Shown: positions 1 to 6,473 of the stretch, in pieces
Position numbering within the stretch: the stretch's first letter is position 1
How the letters are laid out: every line of letters starts with the position of its first letter
NCBI GenBank assembly: GCA_900549155.1
Contig: URNF01000083.1
Coordinates: 1 to 9,416, forward strand
Reading direction: 5' to 3'
Source: an uncultured Oscillospiraceae bacterium
Lineage (GTDB): Bacteria > Bacillota > Clostridia > Oscillospirales > Acutalibacteraceae
DNA length: 9,416 nt
The notes under the pieces: generated by a model
Told to the model about the DNA's origin: nothing
Databases searched by the model: none
Seen by the model: only the letters and a program-made list of their open reading frames with translations
Translations under genes and position numbers: made by a program

Positions 1-216
1 CTGCCACCAGCCGATATATGCGTCATACCACGCATCGGGCAGGATCGTATAGCCGTATATGCCGTGTGCGGCGCGGGCTTCAATGGCTTCTTTGATCGCG
101 GGAGCAGTTTCAAAATCCATGTCCGCCACCCACATCGGCAGCTCGTTTGCCGCAACGTCCCACTTGAGGGAGTCGGTGTGGCGGCGGTCGGTGATGCGGT
201 CAAAATCGTAGGTCAT
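1..216 (-). CDS. PatB/MalY-type PLP-dependent C-S lyase/aminotransferase, N-terminal part (runs off left edge)
   Basis: The first 72 codons of a gene read leftward; the C-terminal four fifths lies outside the window. Seen: the family hallmark LPMWVADMDF at residues 26-35, preceded by RHTDSLKWD (12-20) and followed by HGIYGYT (51-57). These match the N-terminal segment of the PatB/MalY/cystathionine beta-lyase branch of fold-type I PLP enzymes, which usually have about 385-400 residues. Such enzymes split cystathionine or cysteine-type C-S bonds to pyruvate, ammonia and a thiol in the cytoplasm. The catalytic lysine is not visible, so activity cannot be judged here. The ATG overlaps the TGA of the DUF3737 gene by 4 nt (ATGA). 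The only upstream purine run (AAGGAA, 231-236) sits 14 nt away, so translation probably relies on coupling to the preceding gene. Substrate is not determinable. Confidence 0.9.
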   Translation of the reverse strand, partial: MTYDFDRITDRRHTDSLKWDVAANELPMWVADMDFETAPAIKEAIEARAAHGIYGYTILPDAWYDAYIGWWQ

Positions 217-1067
217 ACGGCACCGTCCGTTTCCTTGCAGATGATCTGCGTTTTGGCAGGGTCGACCTTGTCCGGTTCGATCGTGACCGTGCCGATCGCG
301 TCGGCACGGATGACGCCGCCGCTCGGATTGAGCACGCTGTCGATCTTGCCGACGATGTCGGCATCAACGGTGGAATATTCAAACGCCAGCGTTGTGTTGA
401 GCAGACGGCAATTCTGCATTTTGAGGTTTTTGATATAGCAAAGCCCCTGCAGGCTTTCCACCGTACAGTTCACAAGCGTCAGGTTTTCGGCGTTCCAGCC
501 GAGATATTCCCCGGAAATAAAGGAGTCATACACCGTCACGTTTTTGCTGTTCCAAAAAGCGTCCTTTGAAAGCAGACGGGAATGGCGGATCTCCACATTT
601 TCCGCACCGTCAAAGGAATAGTTGCCATAGAGCGTCAGATCGCGGATGACCATGTTGCGGCTGTTCATGGCGAAATAGTCGCCGCGGGCAACGACCTGCT
701 CCATCTTCACGCCGTCGCAGTGCCACAGCGTTTCGGCGGCGTTGGGGAAGGAGATATTGCAAAGGACAACATCTTTACAGCGGCGAAAGTTCTTCGGTGC
801 TTCAATGGCGGAGTCCTTCACGGTGATGCGATCGGTATACCACACGCCTGCGCGCCCCATCTCAAACCAGGTGCAGTTTTTGACGGTGACATCCTTTGCA
901 TACCAAAGCGGATATTTCCACTTGAACATGCTGCCGCAAAGGGCGATGTTGCGGCTCTCTTTGAGGGGCGATTCGCCGTTGTCAAAGGTAGTATCGTAAA
1001 TTTCCAGATCGTGCGCCTGAAACAGTGCGCGCTCTCCGGTCAAATAGGCTTGTCTTATCTCATTCAT
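213..1067 (-). CDS. DUF3737 family right-handed beta-helix protein
   Basis: 284 residues. Most of the length is short repeating strands of the type 'N-V-x-V-x-x-C/S' (for example around residues 59-65, 79-85, 157-163, 176-182 and 195-201), as expected for a right-handed parallel beta-helix. The segments GERALFQ (11-17), GESPLKESRN (31-40), KYPLWYAKDV (51-60), LSKDAFWNSKNVTVYDS (166-182) and LAFEYSTVDA (227-236) match what I recall of the DUF3737 family, whose function is not established. There is no signal peptide or membrane segment, so it is probably cytoplasmic. The start at 1067 is chosen over an upstream in-frame ATG at 1154 because AAAGGAG lies 8 nt upstream and the promoter at 1111-1139 would fall inside a longer frame. 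It is the first gene of an operon with the downstream PatB/MalY enzyme (4-nt overlap). Inference: the two act together, perhaps in thiol or sulfur amino acid metabolism, but nothing in the protein itself shows this. Confidence 0.9.
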   Translation of the reverse strand: MNEIRQAYLTGERALFQAHDLEIYDTTFDNGESPLKESRNIALCGSMFKWKYPLWYAKDVTVKNCTWFEMGRAGVWYTDRITVKDSAIEAPKNFRRCKDVVLCNISFPNAAETLWHCDGVKMEQVVARGDYFAMNSRNMVIRDLTLYGNYSFDGAENVEIRHSRLLSKDAFWNSKNVTVYDSFISGEYLGWNAENLTLVNCTVESLQGLCYIKNLKMQNCRLLNTTLAFEYSTVDADIVGKIDSVLNPSGGVIRADAIGTVTIEPDKVDPAKTQIICKETDGAV

Positions 1068-1075
1068 GAAAACGG

Positions 1076-1082
1076 CTCCTTT
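1076..1082 (-). promoter_or_regulatory. Ribosome binding site of the DUF3737 gene
   Basis: AAAGGAG on the minus strand, 8 nt before the ATG at 1067. It fixes that start against the upstream in-frame Met codons at 1154, 1148 and 1085. Confidence 0.88.
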
Positions 1083-1110
1083 CATACATACTATGATAAT
1101 ATCCCCTAAC

Positions 1111-1139
1111 AGTATACACCGAAAATCAAAAAATGACAA
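1111..1139 (-). promoter_or_regulatory. Sigma-A-type promoter of the DUF3737-PatB/MalY operon
   Basis: On the minus strand TTGTCA (1139-1134) and TATACT (1116-1111) are separated by exactly 17 nt. Each box differs from consensus at one position. Transcription would start near 1104, giving a leader of roughly 37 nt. It lies just after the terminator of the upstream CYTH gene, so this pair of genes is probably transcribed independently of the four-gene operon. Confidence 0.8.
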
Positions 1140-1165
1140 TAGCGACATATGCAACCGTCGATGAC

Positions 1166-1199
1166 AAAAAGGAAAAGCCCGACAACGCTGTCGGGCTTT
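1166..1199 (-). terminator. Rho-independent terminator after the CYTH gene
   Basis: A perfect 11-bp stem pairs 1174-1184 with 1189-1199 around the 4-nt loop 1185-1188 (ACGC on the plus strand). On the minus strand it is followed by TTTT-CC-TTTTT, with the first three T inside the stem. It begins 7 nt after the stop of the CYTH gene, a canonical position, and closes the operon that starts with the glycosyltransferase. Confidence 0.92.
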
Positions 1200-1206
1200 A
1201 CACCAT

Positions 1207-1677
1207 TCATGTGGGGAATTTCCGCGTTTGCCAATAGCGGCTCATGCTGAAAGCGGGGTCGTCGGTCTTCTCCTCGCCGAGAAAAGCGGGCAGCAAAAAG
1301 GCACGCGCTTTTTCGACGGTGGGGAACTCCACCTCGGCATAATAATACTGTCCGTCCACAAGGCTGCATTCCAGTCGCTCGCCGCTTGGCAGTGCATAGA
1401 CGCGAAAGACCTTGTGCACCGGTGCGGCGCCGAGCAGCGGCAAAAGCGCTTCATACTTTTCGGCGGGAAGCGGCATTTCCACCTCGGTGCGCACAAGTCC
1501 GCCCTCGCCCTTGAAGCACAGGCGATAGCTTTCGCCGTCCGCCGTGACCTTCTTGCGGATGCGCACGACGGGCGCGGTGGAGATATATCCCTGCCACACC
1601 TCGGCGCTTTCGAGAAGCGGCAGAGAGTCGGGGAATTTGTCCAAAAGGAATTTGCGCTCGATCTCCAGGTTATCCAT
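1207..1677 (-). CDS. CYTH domain protein (class IV adenylate cyclase / triphosphate tunnel phosphatase-like)
   Basis: 156 residues, a normal length for a stand-alone CYTH protein. Seen: the ExExK signature as EIERK (residues 5-9), then RxR (39-41), R52 and K56, the ExE pair E65/E67, K89 and R92, D108, and a C-terminal ExE at E115/E117. These alternating basic and acidic residues line the eight-stranded tunnel that binds triphosphates and divalent metal in this superfamily. Known members hydrolyse inorganic triphosphate or thiamine triphosphate, or make cAMP; small bacterial ones are mostly triphosphatases. The key residues look intact, so an active cytoplasmic enzyme is likely, but the substrate cannot be read from sequence. 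The start is set by the EIERK motif near the N terminus. It overlaps the end of the GH110-like gene by 8 nt; the SD-like GAGGGG at 1691-1696 is 13 nt away, so translational coupling is likely. It is the last gene of its operon. Confidence 0.9.
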   Translation of the reverse strand: MDNLEIERKFLLDKFPDSLPLLESAEVWQGYISTAPVVRIRKKVTADGESYRLCFKGEGGLVRTEVEMPLPAEKYEALLPLLGAAPVHKVFRVYALPSGERLECSLVDGQYYYAEVEFPTVEKARAFLLPAFLGEEKTDDPAFSMSRYWQTRKFPT

Positions 1678-3370
1678 GGACGTTTTCACACCCCTCGGTG
1701 AACAGCAGCCTGTCGGTGTCATTTTCGTTGTTCTCGACGGTGCAGTTGCTGCTGTTATAGAGATACACGGCGTGATACAGTCCCTCGCGGTCGCGGTCAA
1801 ACACCGCCTGCGCCAGTTCGGAAAACCGATTGCCGCGCACGGTCACACCGTCGGTGGACGCGACAAAAATGCCGCTGTTGCCGCAGCGCTTGAAGGTGTT
1901 GTCGATAAAGCGGATGTCGTGATGCACACCGGTCGGCATGTTCGGCAGCTTGTCATCGTGGCAGGTCTTGACCACCACCGCGCCGACATTGCTCGCCTTG
2001 ACGATCCAGGAGCACTTCTCAAAAGTGCAGTTGCGGATCTCGACATTGTCGGCGGGACCGACCTCATACCAATAGTTGACGTCGGGGGAAATGATGATGG
2101 CGGGCAGCGCCATGCCGTAGATATGGCAGTTGTCGACCAGCACGTTACGCGTCTGCAATAGGAACCCGCGCGCACGCGTGTTGCGCACCGAACAGTTCTC
2201 GATGGTAACGGCGGCAAAAAACGCATCGTTGGCGAGAATGTCGCCGACAGCAAAGGTGCCTGTCGACGCGGCGATTTCCGCGTCGCCGTTGTCTGCATAC
2301 TGCGAAAGTGTCAGCCGTCCCTTGACGTGCAGCGTTTCCTTTTCATACACAAGGATCACATCGCCGTTTTGCGCCCACTTCTGCGGCAGACCTCTGCCTT
2401 CATTGCGTGTAAAGCGCATGTGCTTGCCATTCTCGGAGATCTCCGCGATCTCACCGGCAATGCTGTGAATGTTCAATGCATCGTCGCCGAGACCGTCAAA
2501 ATGGCAGTCTTTCATTTTGAGATAGCCGGAAAGCCCCAGAATGTGGATGCCGTCGGCGTTGCTTGCATAGACGGCGCTGCTGCCCTTGGGGGAGCGGATG
2601 TTGAAATCCTCAAAGGTGAAGTTGGAAGAACGGGGAGAAATGTGCGCGCCGAAGCTGTTGCTGCGGGCGATTTCGATGTGCCGCACTACCACATCGTGGC
2701 AATCCGCAAACGACAGTGTACCGTTGCCGTAGATCAGATAGCGGTACATGATGCGGTGACCGACATGGACGCGGTCATAGTTCACCCAGTCAGGCAGCTG
2801 CACACGGATGATGTGGTCGCCGATGACGGTATAGACAACACCGGTGATCTTAAGACGCTCGACCCCGTTTTCATCGACGACCGTCTCTTTTTCGATCTTG
2901 TCATAGGTCTCCAGCGCATAATCGGGTGATCCCTCGTCGTCCACCGTGTCCGAGCCGTACAGATGCTCAAAGCCGGTGACGGGATATTCGGGATCAATGA
3001 GCACATCATAGGTGTGCTCCTGCGGGTTTTTGGCAATGACCGTGCCGACGGTGTTGACGGGAGCATCGGTCGTGAAGGTGAAGCCCTCCAGCGTCAGCGT
3101 GCGGCAATCGGAGAAAAGAAACGCGTGGTTATAGGTGTTCGGATCGTCACAGGGATCGAAATGGGTGATGAAAACGGCGCCGTCACCGCAGATGTGGACA
3201 TTTTCCATGCCCTGCACGCGCACGGCGTCCCGCAGATAATACTGCCCCGCGGGGAAGAAAAAGACGGTGTCTTTTTTGTGCGTGTCGAACAGCGCCTGCA
3301 GCGCCGCCGAACAGGAGGTGCTCCCGTCGGCAATAACACCGGCATCCGCAACATTAAAGGTCTGCATCAT
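1670..3370 (-). CDS. GH110-like right-handed beta-helix protein (putative alpha-1,3-galactosidase homologue)
   Basis: 566 residues (565 from the second ATG). The N-terminal part resembles pectate-lyase-like beta-helix proteins: ADGSTSCSAALQALFD (14-29), then FFFPAGQYYLRDAV (37-50). Beta-helix rungs resume at about 215-300 and 386-555. Between them lie two non-helical beta-rich insertions, about 110-205 and 305-385, which fits the beta-helix plus two beta-barrels known for GH110. The motifs DGIH (D273) and GDDALNIH (D296, D297) have the 23/24-residue spacing that I recall for the three catalytic aspartates of a characterised GH110 enzyme. RGFLLQTRNV (401-410) and WYEVGPADNVEIRN (434-447) are also GH110-like. 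Characterised members remove terminal alpha-1,3-galactose. No signal peptide is visible, so it appears cytoplasmic. It overlaps the aconitase stop by 4 nt (ATGA). Two ATGs are adjacent (3370, 3367); the second has the better distance (8 nt) to AAGGAG. The family call is from memory of motifs; substrate is unknown. Confidence 0.78.
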   Translation of the reverse strand: MMQTFNVADAGVIADGSTSCSAALQALFDTHKKDTVFFFPAGQYYLRDAVRVQGMENVHICGDGAVFITHFDPCDDPNTYNHAFLFSDCRTLTLEGFTFTTDAPVNTVGTVIAKNPQEHTYDVLIDPEYPVTGFEHLYGSDTVDDEGSPDYALETYDKIEKETVVDENGVERLKITGVVYTVIGDHIIRVQLPDWVNYDRVHVGHRIMYRYLIYGNGTLSFADCHDVVVRHIEIARSNSFGAHISPRSSNFTFEDFNIRSPKGSSAVYASNADGIHILGLSGYLKMKDCHFDGLGDDALNIHSIAGEIAEISENGKHMRFTRNEGRGLPQKWAQNGDVILVYEKETLHVKGRLTLSQYADNGDAEIAASTGTFAVGDILANDAFFAAVTIENCSVRNTRARGFLLQTRNVLVDNCHIYGMALPAIIISPDVNYWYEVGPADNVEIRNCTFEKCSWIVKASNVGAVVVKTCHDDKLPNMPTGVHHDIRFIDNTFKRCGNSGIFVASTDGVTVRGNRFSELAQAVFDRDREGLYHAVYLYNSSNCTVENNENDTDRLLFTEGCENVHG

Positions 3371-5298
3371 GCGTTCTCCTTCGTGTAGTTCAGCAGTCCG
3401 CCGGCAAGCAGCATGGCGCGCTGACGGTCGGAAAATTCACTGCAAAGCGGATAGCTTTCGTTTTTGGTCTTGTTCTCCAAAACGACCGGCGTGCCGTTTT
3501 GGATACTGTCGCGGATGTTTTCGAGCACCAGCGTGTCACCGAGGTCGATGCGGTCATAGTCCGCCTCGTTTGCAAAGGTGAGCGGCAGGATGCCCGCATT
3601 GATGAGGTTGGCAACATGGATGCGGGCAAAGGACTTGACGATCACCGCGCGGATGCCGAGATACAGCGGCGCCAAAGCGGCATGCTCACGGGAACTGCCC
3701 TGACCGTAGTTGCTGCCGCCGACGATGATGCCGCGTCCCGCCGCTTTGCAGCGTGCGGGGAATTCCGGATCGCAGCGGGTGAAGCAGTGCTCGGAAATGG
3801 CGGGAATGTTGGATCTGAGCGGCAGGATCTTCGCACCGGCAGGCATGATGTGGTCGGTGGTGATGTTGTCGCCGACCTTCAGCAGCACATCGGCGGAGAT
3901 CGTTTCCTCCAGCGGATGCGTCTGCGGGAAGGGCTTGATGTTCGGACCGCGCAGAATTTCGACGTTGTTCATTTCGGAAACGGCAGCGGGCGGCACGATC
4001 ATGTTGTCGTTGATCTCAAAGGTCTCCGGCATTTTGATGACCGGGGCTTTGCCGAGAACGCGGGGATCGGTCAGCACACCGGTCAGCGCGGAAACTGCCG
4101 CCGTTTCGGGGCTGACAAGATAGATTTTGGCGTCAGCGGTGCCGGAGCGTCCCTCAAAGTTGCGGTTGAAGGTGCGCAGCGAAACGCCGCCGGAATTGGG
4201 CGATTGTCCCATGCCGATGCACGGACCGCAGGCACATTCGAGGATGCGCGCGCCCGCTGCAATCATGTCCGCCAGCGCACCGCAGGATGCCAGCATGGTA
4301 TAGACCTGCTTGGAGCCGGGGGCGATGGACAGGCTGACACGCGGATCGACCGTTCTGCCTTTCAGAATGGCGGCGACCTTCAGCATGTCCTGCAGCGAGG
4401 AATTGGTGCAGGAGCCGATGCAGCACTGATCTACAAGGATCTCGCCGATCTCACTGACCGGTTTCACCGCATCGGGGGAGTGCGGGCAGGCGGCAAGCGG
4501 CGTGAGCGCCGACAGATCAATGACGATGTGCTCGTCATAGACAGCGCCCTCGTCTGCCGAAAGCGCGACAAAGTCTTTTTCGCGCCCCTGCGCACGCATA
4601 AATTCACGGGTGACCTCGTCCGAGGGGAAAACGGAAGTGGAAGCGCCGAGCTCCGCACCCATGTTGGTGATGGTGGCGCGTTCCGGCACGGAAAGGGACT
4701 TGACGCCCTCTCCCGTGTATTCGATGATCTTGCCGACACCGCCCTTGACAGTCAGACGGCGCAGCACTTCAAGGATGACATCTTTCGCTGTCACCCACGG
4801 CTGCAGGCTGCCGCGCAGCTCGACCTCAACGATCTTCGGCATGGTGATATAATATGTACCGCCGCCCATGGCGACCGCCACATCCAAGCCGCCCGCGCCG
4901 AACGCCAGCATGCCGATGCCGCCGCCCGTCGGGGTGTGGCTGTCCGAGCCGATGAGCGTCTTGCCGGGCTTGCCGAAGCGCTCGAGGTGCACCTGATGGC
5001 AGATGCCGTTGCCGGGACGGGAGAAATACAGCCCGTGCTTTTTACACACCGACTGGATATACCGATGATCGTCGGCGTTTTCAAAGCCGGTTTGCAGGGT
5101 GTTGTGGTCGATATAGGCAACGGAACGCTCGGTTTTCACGCGCGGAATGCCCATTGTCTCAAATTCCAAATATGCCATCGTGCCGGTGGCGTCCTGCGTC
5201 AGCGTCTGATCGATCTTGAGACCGATCTCGCTGCCGACGACCATTTCGCCGCAGACAAGGTGGGAACGGATGAGCTTTTGTGCCAGGGTATCTGCCAT
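3367..5298 (-). CDS. acn: Aconitate hydratase, short Aquifex-type
   Basis: 643 residues from the ATG at 5298. It interconverts citrate and isocitrate through cis-aconitate, using a [4Fe-4S] cluster in the cytoplasm. Seen: SDSHTPTGGG (118-127), the cluster ligand in GSCTNSS (C297), the paired ligands in CGPC (C357 and C360), and the swivel-domain motif GSNYGQGSSREHAAL (528-542) with its substrate-binding Ser-Arg. The catalytic domains cover about 1-420 and the swivel domain about 465-640. The length fits the short single-chain bacterial type (about 640-660) rather than AcnA (about 890) or AcnB (about 860). The start is chosen by AAGGAG 10 nt upstream; an in-frame GTG three codons earlier lies too close to that site. 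It is the second gene of the operon, 14 nt after the glycosyltransferase. No citrate synthase or isocitrate dehydrogenase gene is in view, and its glycan-type neighbours are unexpected. A homoaconitase or isopropylmalate isomerase role is less likely, because those enzymes are usually split into two subunits. Confidence 0.95.
   Translation of the reverse strand: MADTLAQKLIRSHLVCGEMVVGSEIGLKIDQTLTQDATGTMAYLEFETMGIPRVKTERSVAYIDHNTLQTGFENADDHRYIQSVCKKHGLYFSRPGNGICHQVHLERFGKPGKTLIGSDSHTPTGGGIGMLAFGAGGLDVAVAMGGGTYYITMPKIVEVELRGSLQPWVTAKDVILEVLRRLTVKGGVGKIIEYTGEGVKSLSVPERATITNMGAELGASTSVFPSDEVTREFMRAQGREKDFVALSADEGAVYDEHIVIDLSALTPLAACPHSPDAVKPVSEIGEILVDQCCIGSCTNSSLQDMLKVAAILKGRTVDPRVSLSIAPGSKQVYTMLASCGALADMIAAGARILECACGPCIGMGQSPNSGGVSLRTFNRNFEGRSGTADAKIYLVSPETAAVSALTGVLTDPRVLGKAPVIKMPETFEINDNMIVPPAAVSEMNNVEILRGPNIKPFPQTHPLEETISADVLLKVGDNITTDHIMPAGAKILPLRSNIPAISEHCFTRCDPEFPARCKAAGRGIIVGGSNYGQGSSREHAALAPLYLGIRAVIVKSFARIHVANLINAGILPLTFANEADYDRIDLGDTLVLENIRDSIQNGTPVVLENKTKNESYPLCSEFSDRQRAMLLAGGLLNYTKENA
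3376..3381 (-). promoter_or_regulatory. Ribosome binding site of the GH110-like gene
   Basis: AAGGAG on the minus strand, inside the 3' end of the aconitase gene. It is 5 nt from the ATG at 3370 and 8 nt from the ATG at 3367, which favours the second Met as the main start while keeping the stop/start overlap with aconitase. Confidence 0.75.
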
Positions 5299-5308
5299 AT
5301 GTAACACT

Positions 5309-5314
5309 CTCCTT
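5309..5314 (-). promoter_or_regulatory. Ribosome binding site of aconitase
   Basis: AAGGAG on the minus strand, 10 nt before the ATG at 5298. The TAA stop of the upstream glycosyltransferase shares its first two bases (TAAGGAG), so terminating ribosomes sit on this site. Confidence 0.8.
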
Positions 5315-6362
5315 AAACAGTGGGTTTATTGCGGAAAACGAAAAAGCGCTGCAAAATGAGACTTGTCGTGAACAGCACCGCTTCCACGATCAGCTTCGCC
5401 AAAAACAGCGGCACGTGCAAAACGATGTTCAACAGCCGCAGCCCGAAATAGTTGAGCACCAAAATGGGCACGGCGACCGCATAGTACTTCAAAACGGATT
5501 TGATAAGGTGACTGTCGTTTTTGAACACCAGCTTGCGGTTGATCGCAAAATTGGCAAGCGAGCTGATGATGCGGGCGATCACAACGCTCAAAAGCAGCAC
5601 CGCCTGCTTGCCAAGCCCCGTGAACGGCAAAAGCCACGCCAGCAAAAGCACCATGACATAGTCGATGCCGAAGGCGGCGAGGGAAGAACCGGCAAATTTC
5701 AGAATGGAAGCATAGATGCGGAAGGAGTCGCGGAACGGATGAAAATGCGACGAGGAATTTTCCTCATCCAAATATACCGTTTCAATGAACACCTCGATCA
5801 TGGGAATGTGCTGCTGTGCCGCGCCGAGCAGCATGTGCATCTCGTATTCATAGCGTTCGCCCTTGAGCGCCAATAGCGTCGGAATGCGGGAAACGGAAAA
5901 GGCGCGCAGCCCCGTTTGTGTATCATAGACCTTGACGCCGCTTGCCAGCGCAAAGACATAGCGCGTGATGGTGTTGCCGAGCTTGCTGCGCAGCGGCACA
6001 TTGCCCGTGAAGCGGCGCGAGCCGAGGATGAGCGCATCGGGGTGCTCATGCAGCGCGTCGCAGACCCGCAGCACATCCGGCAAAAGATGCTGTCCGTCGG
6101 CATCCACCACAACGACGCCCTCATCGTGCGGAAAATGCTCCCATATGTATGCCATGCCGGTCTTCATGGCGCAGCCCTTGCCGCGGTTCTGCTCGTGCCG
6201 CAGCACCGTGACGGAGGGCGGCAGGGCGGCAAACACGGCATCCTTGTCGGGCGAGCTGCCGTCATTCACGACAACAAGCGAAAAATCCGTTTGCTCCGTA
6301 AAGCGCTTGACGAGCATAATCAACTGCTCGTCCGGCTCATAGGCGGGAATCAAAACGATCAT
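5313..6362 (-). CDS. GT2 glycosyltransferase fused to a GtrA-like membrane domain
   Basis: 349 residues. The N-terminal half is a GT-A fold of the dolichol/undecaprenyl-phosphate sugar synthase kind: IPAYEPDEQL (5-14), VVNDGSSPD (31-39), QNRGKGCAMKTG (58-69), and the metal-binding DADGQH with DxD at D87/D89. The stretch 110-215 (LGSRRF, TQTGLRAF) completes the domain. The C-terminal half, about 220-345, has four hydrophobic segments (roughly 222-247, 252-276, 290-315, 320-342) with NFAINRKLVF (271-280) and LQRFFVF (337-343), typical of GtrA. Known fusions of this type put a sugar on a polyprenyl phosphate at the inner face of the membrane, and the GtrA part is thought to help move it across; the sugar is not predictable. 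The ATG at 6362 is preferred over one at 6392, because AAGGAG lies 7 nt upstream and the predicted transcript starts near 6394. It is the first gene of the four-gene operon. Confidence 0.92.
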   Translation of the reverse strand: MIVLIPAYEPDEQLIMLVKRFTEQTDFSLVVVNDGSSPDKDAVFAALPPSVTVLRHEQNRGKGCAMKTGMAYIWEHFPHDEGVVVVDADGQHLLPDVLRVCDALHEHPDALILGSRRFTGNVPLRSKLGNTITRYVFALASGVKVYDTQTGLRAFSVSRIPTLLALKGERYEYEMHMLLGAAQQHIPMIEVFIETVYLDEENSSSHFHPFRDSFRIYASILKFAGSSLAAFGIDYVMVLLLAWLLPFTGLGKQAVLLLSVVIARIISSLANFAINRKLVFKNDSHLIKSVLKYYAVAVPILVLNYFGLRLLNIVLHVPLFLAKLIVEAVLFTTSLILQRFFVFRNKPTV

Positions 6363-6369
6363 GTGACCA

Positions 6370-6375
6370 CTCCTT
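6370..6375 (-). promoter_or_regulatory. Ribosome binding site of the GT2-GtrA gene
   Basis: AAGGAG on the minus strand, 7 nt before the ATG at 6362. It decides this start over the in-frame ATG 10 codons upstream. Confidence 0.85.
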
Positions 6376-6400
6376 GTATGAGGAAAGTTCAATATAGGTC

Positions 6401-6429
6401 AGTATACCACAAAAAAACCGCTTTGTCGA
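6401..6429 (-). promoter_or_regulatory. Promoter of the GT2-aconitase-GH110-CYTH operon
   Basis: On the minus strand TCGACA (6429-6424) and TATACT (6406-6401) are separated by 17 nt, with TGG immediately before the -10 box (an extended -10). Each box has one mismatch to consensus. The start would be near 6394, with a leader of about 32 nt. The -35 box lies inside the hairpin of the preceding terminator. Confidence 0.78.
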
Positions 6430-6439
6430 TACCAAAGCG
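6411..6439 (-). terminator. Rho-independent terminator of the TauE/SafE pair
   Basis: A 7-bp stem pairs 6419-6425 with 6433-6439 around a 7-nt loop. On the minus strand it is followed by G and seven T (6417-6411). It starts 35 nt after the stop of the second TauE/SafE gene. On the plus strand the same stem is followed a few bases later by six T (6445-6450), so it may work in both directions, though no plus-strand gene precedes it here. Confidence 0.82.
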
Positions 6440-6473
6440 ATTGCTTTTTTACAAAAGTTGCGCTACAATAAAG

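Noticed and set aside
1678..1800. An upstream in-frame extension of the CYTH gene to 1800
   Set aside because: It would lie in another frame of the GH110-like gene's well-matched C-terminal beta-helix, and CYTH proteins begin with the ExExK motif close to the N terminus, as the start at 1677 gives.
3499..5304. A 601-codon open frame on the plus strand opposite the aconitase gene
   Set aside because: It is a GC-rich antisense shadow: the minus strand encodes a complete aconitase with all cluster ligands, and the plus-strand product is rich in Arg, Ala, Gly, Asp and His with no recognisable domain. Other long opposite-strand frames (for example 582-1109, 2327-2929 and 5280-5876) were dismissed for the same reason.
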